Source of the DNA: Phycisphaerales bacterium UBA2266
Lineage (GTDB): Bacteria; Planctomycetota; Phycisphaerae; Sedimentisphaerales; Anaerobacaceae
Assembly (NCBI GenBank): GCA_002347125.1
Contig: DDXG01000187.1
Coordinates: 1-16,372, forward strand
Reading direction: 5' to 3'
Length of the DNA: 16,372 nt
Positions 14,501 through 16,372 of this stretch are shown here, one piece after another. The notes beneath the pieces are model-generated. The model was not told where the DNA came from, searched no databases, and saw nothing but the letters and a program-made list of their open reading frames with translations. The first letter of the stretch is position 1, and each line of letters opens with the position of its first letter. Made by a program: the position numbers and the translations under genes.

Positions 14501-14669
14501 GACCGCCACCACGGTGTTGGGCCTGCTGCCGATGCTCTACGCCACCGGCGCCGGGTCCGAGATTCAGAAACCCCTCGTAGCGGTCATCTTCGGAGGAATG
14601 GTCAGTTCACTGATGCTCGAGTTGCTTGTGCTGCCGGTGCTGTACGTTATTACGTACGGGTCAGACTGA
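11514..14669 (+). CDS. czcA: Heavy-metal RND efflux pump (CzcA/CusA family) with inserted metal-ribbon motif
   Basis: A 1,051-residue proton-driven inner-membrane transporter of the HME-RND family that moves metal ions from periplasm or cytoplasm through the adaptor and outer-membrane factor. TM1 spans about 12-30; the first porter half begins RLPIDAFPDVTNTQV (33-47); TM2-6 lie about 365-520, with GGLVIAVGMVVDAAIIVTEN (418-437) carrying the proton-relay Asp429 and Glu436. The second half starts at about 551, with GVEFLPGLDEG (574-584) and RVNELISGIKSD (688-699), and the final TM bundle ends at 1,048. A C-X2-H-X10-C-X2-C motif (C150, H153, C164, C167) is inserted in the first porter domain between EIYQYTVE and LMTLRTIQDW. 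CusA's key methionines are absent. The ATG matches the usual CzcA N-terminus; last gene of the operon. Confidence 0.95.
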   Translation: MLDRVLHFVLRQRVLIVMFGAFVMVLGAVSWRRLPIDAFPDVTNTQVMVLTETEGFSPAEVERLVTFPIETRMAGLPDVRQVRSLSQSGLSQVVVVFEDDVETYFARQLVFERLAMAAGSLPTGVHPVLGPISTGLGEIYQYTVEAGYYCPSHRQAWMREAGLCPQCGGPLAATDADLMTLRTIQDWLIAPQIRRLPGINEVNSMGGLLRQFHIVVDPAKLLKFRVSLRDIIEAVQTNNRNAAAGYIVKDFEQINVVSHGLLGGPADIEQIVIKAVDGTPVYIRDMADVLTAPAVRSGAAGRDGRGETVVGMAIMLKGSNSKTVVDRVKAEIPEIQKSLPPGIHIVPFYDRTDLIQACVRTVSRALAQGGILVIAVLFLLLWDIRAALTVALSLPLTAAATFTLMDWRGINANLMSLGGLVIAVGMVVDAAIIVTENIARHMAEQAEAGRTRIEVAFDAVREVARPVAFAVLIMVVVFVPLFTLESLEGKMFKPLAVTICLALICSLAMSLTVVPVLASMLTRCTAAVRCHSLVRLSHGVHLFLLRLALKGRWLTILGALVLIAVGLAMFTQLGVEFLPGLDEGAIAVNIVRLPTAGLDGSVVQTRVIEGRLLGLFPAEIETIVSKTGRAEISEDPMGPEQSDLIIMLRPRSQWTRAGSKADLVEQMEAALAAFPGIRPAFSQPIALRVNELISGIKSDIAIKIFGDDIDTLVATAEAIAPILSGIEGAVDVAIEQVAGFSQYHVEFDRPAMARHKINAESVNELLEVAVGGKVASTAYDGLIGVDIVVRLPGESRGGPDRLASLLVVSPLGYSVPLSEIVRIELRDGYAKINREDSRRRLLVECNVRGRDMGGFVAEARQRLAAVEAGLPSGYRLVWGGQFENQQRAMKRLAVVVPVALLLIFVMLLSALGSVRSASLIMLNLPFAVVGGVAAMYVLGIHLSVAATIGFIAVLGVAVEDGLVLVSFCDELRRRGMDAVAAVFEACRLRIRPLIMTTATTVLGLLPMLYATGAGSEIQKPLVAVIFGGMVSSLMLELLVLPVLYVITYGSD
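14640..14659 (+). repeat. Inverted repeat in the last codons of the pump gene
   Basis: GTACGT-TATT-ACGTAC (14642-14657) is a perfect 6-bp stem with a 4-base loop, extendable by a G-T and a C-G pair to 14640-14659. It ends 10 bases before the TGA stop. There is no T-run after it, so a terminator role is not supported; it may limit 3' decay. Only 22 bases separate the pump stop from the convergent oxidoreductase stop. Confidence 0.35.
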
Positions 14670-14691
14670 GGGCAAGGATACTCACGGCCGA

Positions 14692-16158
14692 TCAGGCGTC
14701 GAAACAGACGTTGCCTTTGACAAGGGCGTCCCGCAGTTGCCCGTAGGCCAATTCTCTGGAGCCGCAGTTCCTCTGTGCACAGAGCGCCGCGGCCGTGCCG
14801 GCGCCCTGGCCCTGGCCCATGCTGCAAACGGTGTTTCGCGTGGACATGTGGGCCTCATGGTCCGACGTAATCATCATGCCGGTTGCGTAGAGGTTTTCGA
14901 TGCCCTTGACCAGCATCGCCCGATAGGGAATCCCGTAGGTTCCGCCGCCCTTGACCTGAAACCTCGGGGCCGAATCATGGAAGCCGTAAACCATGACCTC
15001 GTCGTCGAAATGCCGTCCTTGCAGCACGTCCTCGTGGGAGATGTCATAATCGCACTCGATGAGCCGCGCCCGGCGGATGTTGAGCGATGGACTGGTGCGG
15101 GCGATGAAGGCCTTCTCAAAGCCGGGGACATACTTGCGAAACAGATCGACGCCTCTGGCTTGGCGGCGGCGCAGCTCCAGTTCGGCGACGGCGACGGCAT
15201 CGCGGTTCGTCGGGCTGACCGGCAGCTTCAGGTTGAATTTGATGAACATAAAGTAATTGTCGTGAACGGTCGTCGTGACCATGGACATGCCGATTTCGCC
15301 GGCGCCCTTGTGGAACCCTTCCGGCAGACGCACGGTCTCGCCCTGCACGCGGACGATCTGGTTGTCGCTGCCGCTGCGGTTGCCCCGCGCCAATTGTGAA
15401 ACGGCGTTGTGCGACTGGAGATAATCGTACAACCGGTCGATGCTCACGTTCGCCATGCCTGCGCTGTTGACGACGGGATAGTCGTTGGGCTCCGTGTACC
15501 GGGCTCCGGCGAATGCCGACAGATCCCCGTAGGCTGTGGAGTCCACGAAAGACCTGGCGTAGACGGCTTCCCGGCCGGAACGGCTCTCGGTGATGACGCC
15601 GCGGATACTTCCGTTGTCGACAATGGCGCCGACCAGCAGCGTATTGACCGCCACGAACACGCCGGCTTCGGCGAGCATCTCAAACGTCACCAGCTTGTAC
15701 ATCTCCGTATCGACGGCCGTGCACATAGAGTCGTAATTGACGCCTTTGACCATCTCGGCATGTCCGGTGGTGCCGCCGATCCCGGCCAGGCGGTCGATGA
15801 TGTCCTGCGGGATTCCCCGCACGACCTGACGCTTCTCGACGTTGAACGCCTGGTAGAGGTTGTAGAAGCTGTGCAGGGCCGTTCCGCCTTCGGTGACGGT
15901 GCCGCCGGGGTAGCCCTTCTGCTCGATGAGTGCTACCTTGGCGCCCTGTCTTGCGGCGGCGATTGCCGCGACCACACCGGCGGTGCCGGCGCCGGCCACC
16001 ACCACATCGAATCGGCGAACCGGCAACCGTTTGGGGGGTTCTTCATAATGGCTCTCATCCCCGGATGCATTGTCCGGCCGGCCGCCCGATGCCGTCCGGC
16101 CACCCAGAACACCCATACCCAACACAATGCTGCGTTTGCCGAAATCGCGACGATCCAT
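14692..16158 (-). CDS. Tat-exported FAD-dependent oxidoreductase
   Basis: A 488-residue flavoprotein of the FAD_oxidored group. The N-terminus MDRRDFGKRSIVLGMGVLGG carries a twin-arginine motif (RRDFGK), so the protein is probably folded with FAD in the cytoplasm and exported. A Rossmann FAD-binding motif follows a short linker: FDVVVAGAGTAGVVAAI (50-66) with the ribose-binding acidic residue in ALIEQKGYPGG. The C-terminal part has the second FAD-contact pattern typical of the family (GIPYRAMLVKGIENLYATG, then STRNTVCSMGQGQGAGTAAAL). Family members act on diverse organic substrates and many planctomycete copies are of unknown function; I cannot name the substrate. Strong AAGGAGG lies 7 bases before the ATG. 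It is convergent with the pump gene and not part of that operon. Confidence 0.88.
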   Translation of the reverse strand: MDRRDFGKRSIVLGMGVLGGRTASGGRPDNASGDESHYEEPPKRLPVRRFDVVVAGAGTAGVVAAIAAARQGAKVALIEQKGYPGGTVTEGGTALHSFYNLYQAFNVEKRQVVRGIPQDIIDRLAGIGGTTGHAEMVKGVNYDSMCTAVDTEMYKLVTFEMLAEAGVFVAVNTLLVGAIVDNGSIRGVITESRSGREAVYARSFVDSTAYGDLSAFAGARYTEPNDYPVVNSAGMANVSIDRLYDYLQSHNAVSQLARGNRSGSDNQIVRVQGETVRLPEGFHKGAGEIGMSMVTTTVHDNYFMFIKFNLKLPVSPTNRDAVAVAELELRRRQARGVDLFRKYVPGFEKAFIARTSPSLNIRRARLIECDYDISHEDVLQGRHFDDEVMVYGFHDSAPRFQVKGGGTYGIPYRAMLVKGIENLYATGMMITSDHEAHMSTRNTVCSMGQGQGAGTAAALCAQRNCGSRELAYGQLRDALVKGNVCFDA

Positions 16159-16251
16159 GCGTGTGCCTCCTTGTGTCTGCGCCAGGGGTACGGTCGGTGG
16201 TTCGGTACTCTACCGGGGTCGGCCGCGTGTCAAAGCACGGCTCAAGATTAC

Positions 16252-16279
16252 TCTATACAAAGGGTGGAATCATCAACAA
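16252..16279 (-). promoter_or_regulatory. Candidate promoter of the FAD oxidoreductase gene
   Basis: On the minus strand, TTGTTG (16274-16279) and TATAGA (16252-16257) are 16 bases apart, in an AT-richer patch of the 214-base region upstream of the oxidoreductase. The leader would be about 86 bases and contains a CGGTA-CTC-TACCG inverted repeat (16203-16215). A second, weaker candidate uses TTGACA (16228-16233) but its -10 spacing is poor. The rest of the region to the window edge shows no confident gene. Confidence 0.4.
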
Positions 16280-16372
16280 AACCAGATTGCCGGCTTGGGG
16301 CTGTGGCTGCGGTGAAGGGGCCACGGCCGAGCCAATGCGCTTGATTCTGCGGGTGGTTGTGGTAGCATTGCC

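Noticed and set aside
14640..14691. Bidirectional terminator between the convergent pump and oxidoreductase genes
   Set aside because: The GTACGT/ACGTAC stem is inside the pump coding sequence and no T-run or A-run flanks it in either direction.
16335..16372. Possible start of a plus-strand gene (ATG followed by MRLILRVVVVAL-like residues, signal-peptide-like)
   Set aside because: Only 12 codons are present and the nearest purine-rich stretch (GAAGGGG, 16314-16320) is 14 bases away, too far for a confident start.

Overview
The window (about 60% G+C) reads as chromosomal DNA of a bacterium, most likely a planctomycete of the Phycisphaerae type. That placement is an inference. It rests on a secreted subtilase-like protein ending in two dockerin-type calcium loops, a PhoD-like metallophosphatase, a Tat-exported FAD oxidoreductase, a pyrR-pyrB-pyrC cluster, a PIN/NYN RNase and a heavy-metal RND system, plus pyruvate:ferredoxin oxidoreductase, which points to an anaerobic or fermentative lifestyle. 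No rRNA, tRNA, CRISPR array, insertion sequence or integrase was seen.

Left third (1-6022, all on the minus strand; read right to left for transcription): pyrR, pyrB and pyrC form a pyrimidine operon with a good sigma70-type promoter and a short leader. A strong GC-rich hairpin sits between pyrR and pyrB, directly beside the pyrB ribosome-binding site. Next comes a secreted PhoD-like phosphatase whose own promoter overlaps a 16-base palindrome (candidate operator), then a YacP/NYN-type RNase. Last is the 5' end of nifJ (pyruvate:ferredoxin/flavodoxin oxidoreductase), preceded by a promoter about 150 bases upstream and a structured leader; nifJ runs off the left edge.

Middle (6023-8041): a divergent intergenic region separates pyrR from a plus-strand secreted protein with a subtilase fold. 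It keeps the His, Asn and Ser positions of the family, but the triad Asp appears replaced by Ser, so it may be a pseudoprotease. Its C-terminus is a dockerin-like pair of calcium loops.

Right half (8042-14669, plus strand): a compact metal-efflux operon driven by a promoter just after the subtilase stop codon. The order is a small secreted Cys/His-rich protein, a TolC/CzcC-type outer-membrane factor, a CzcB/CusB-type adaptor and a CzcA/CusA-type RND pump. The most unusual point is that three of the four proteins carry an extra Cys/His cluster: the small protein, the adaptor (C-X-H-X6-C-X2-C) and the pump (C-X2-H-X10-C-X2-C inside the periplasmic porter domain). The pump lacks the CusA methionine ligands and also one of the CzcA transmembrane aspartates, so its substrate cannot be read from the usual signatures. 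I infer a periplasmic metal-handing chain built into the efflux complex.

Right edge (14670-16372): a minus-strand Tat-signal FAD-dependent oxidoreductase, convergent with the pump, with its own promoter region. No intergenic stretch exceeds 300 bases.
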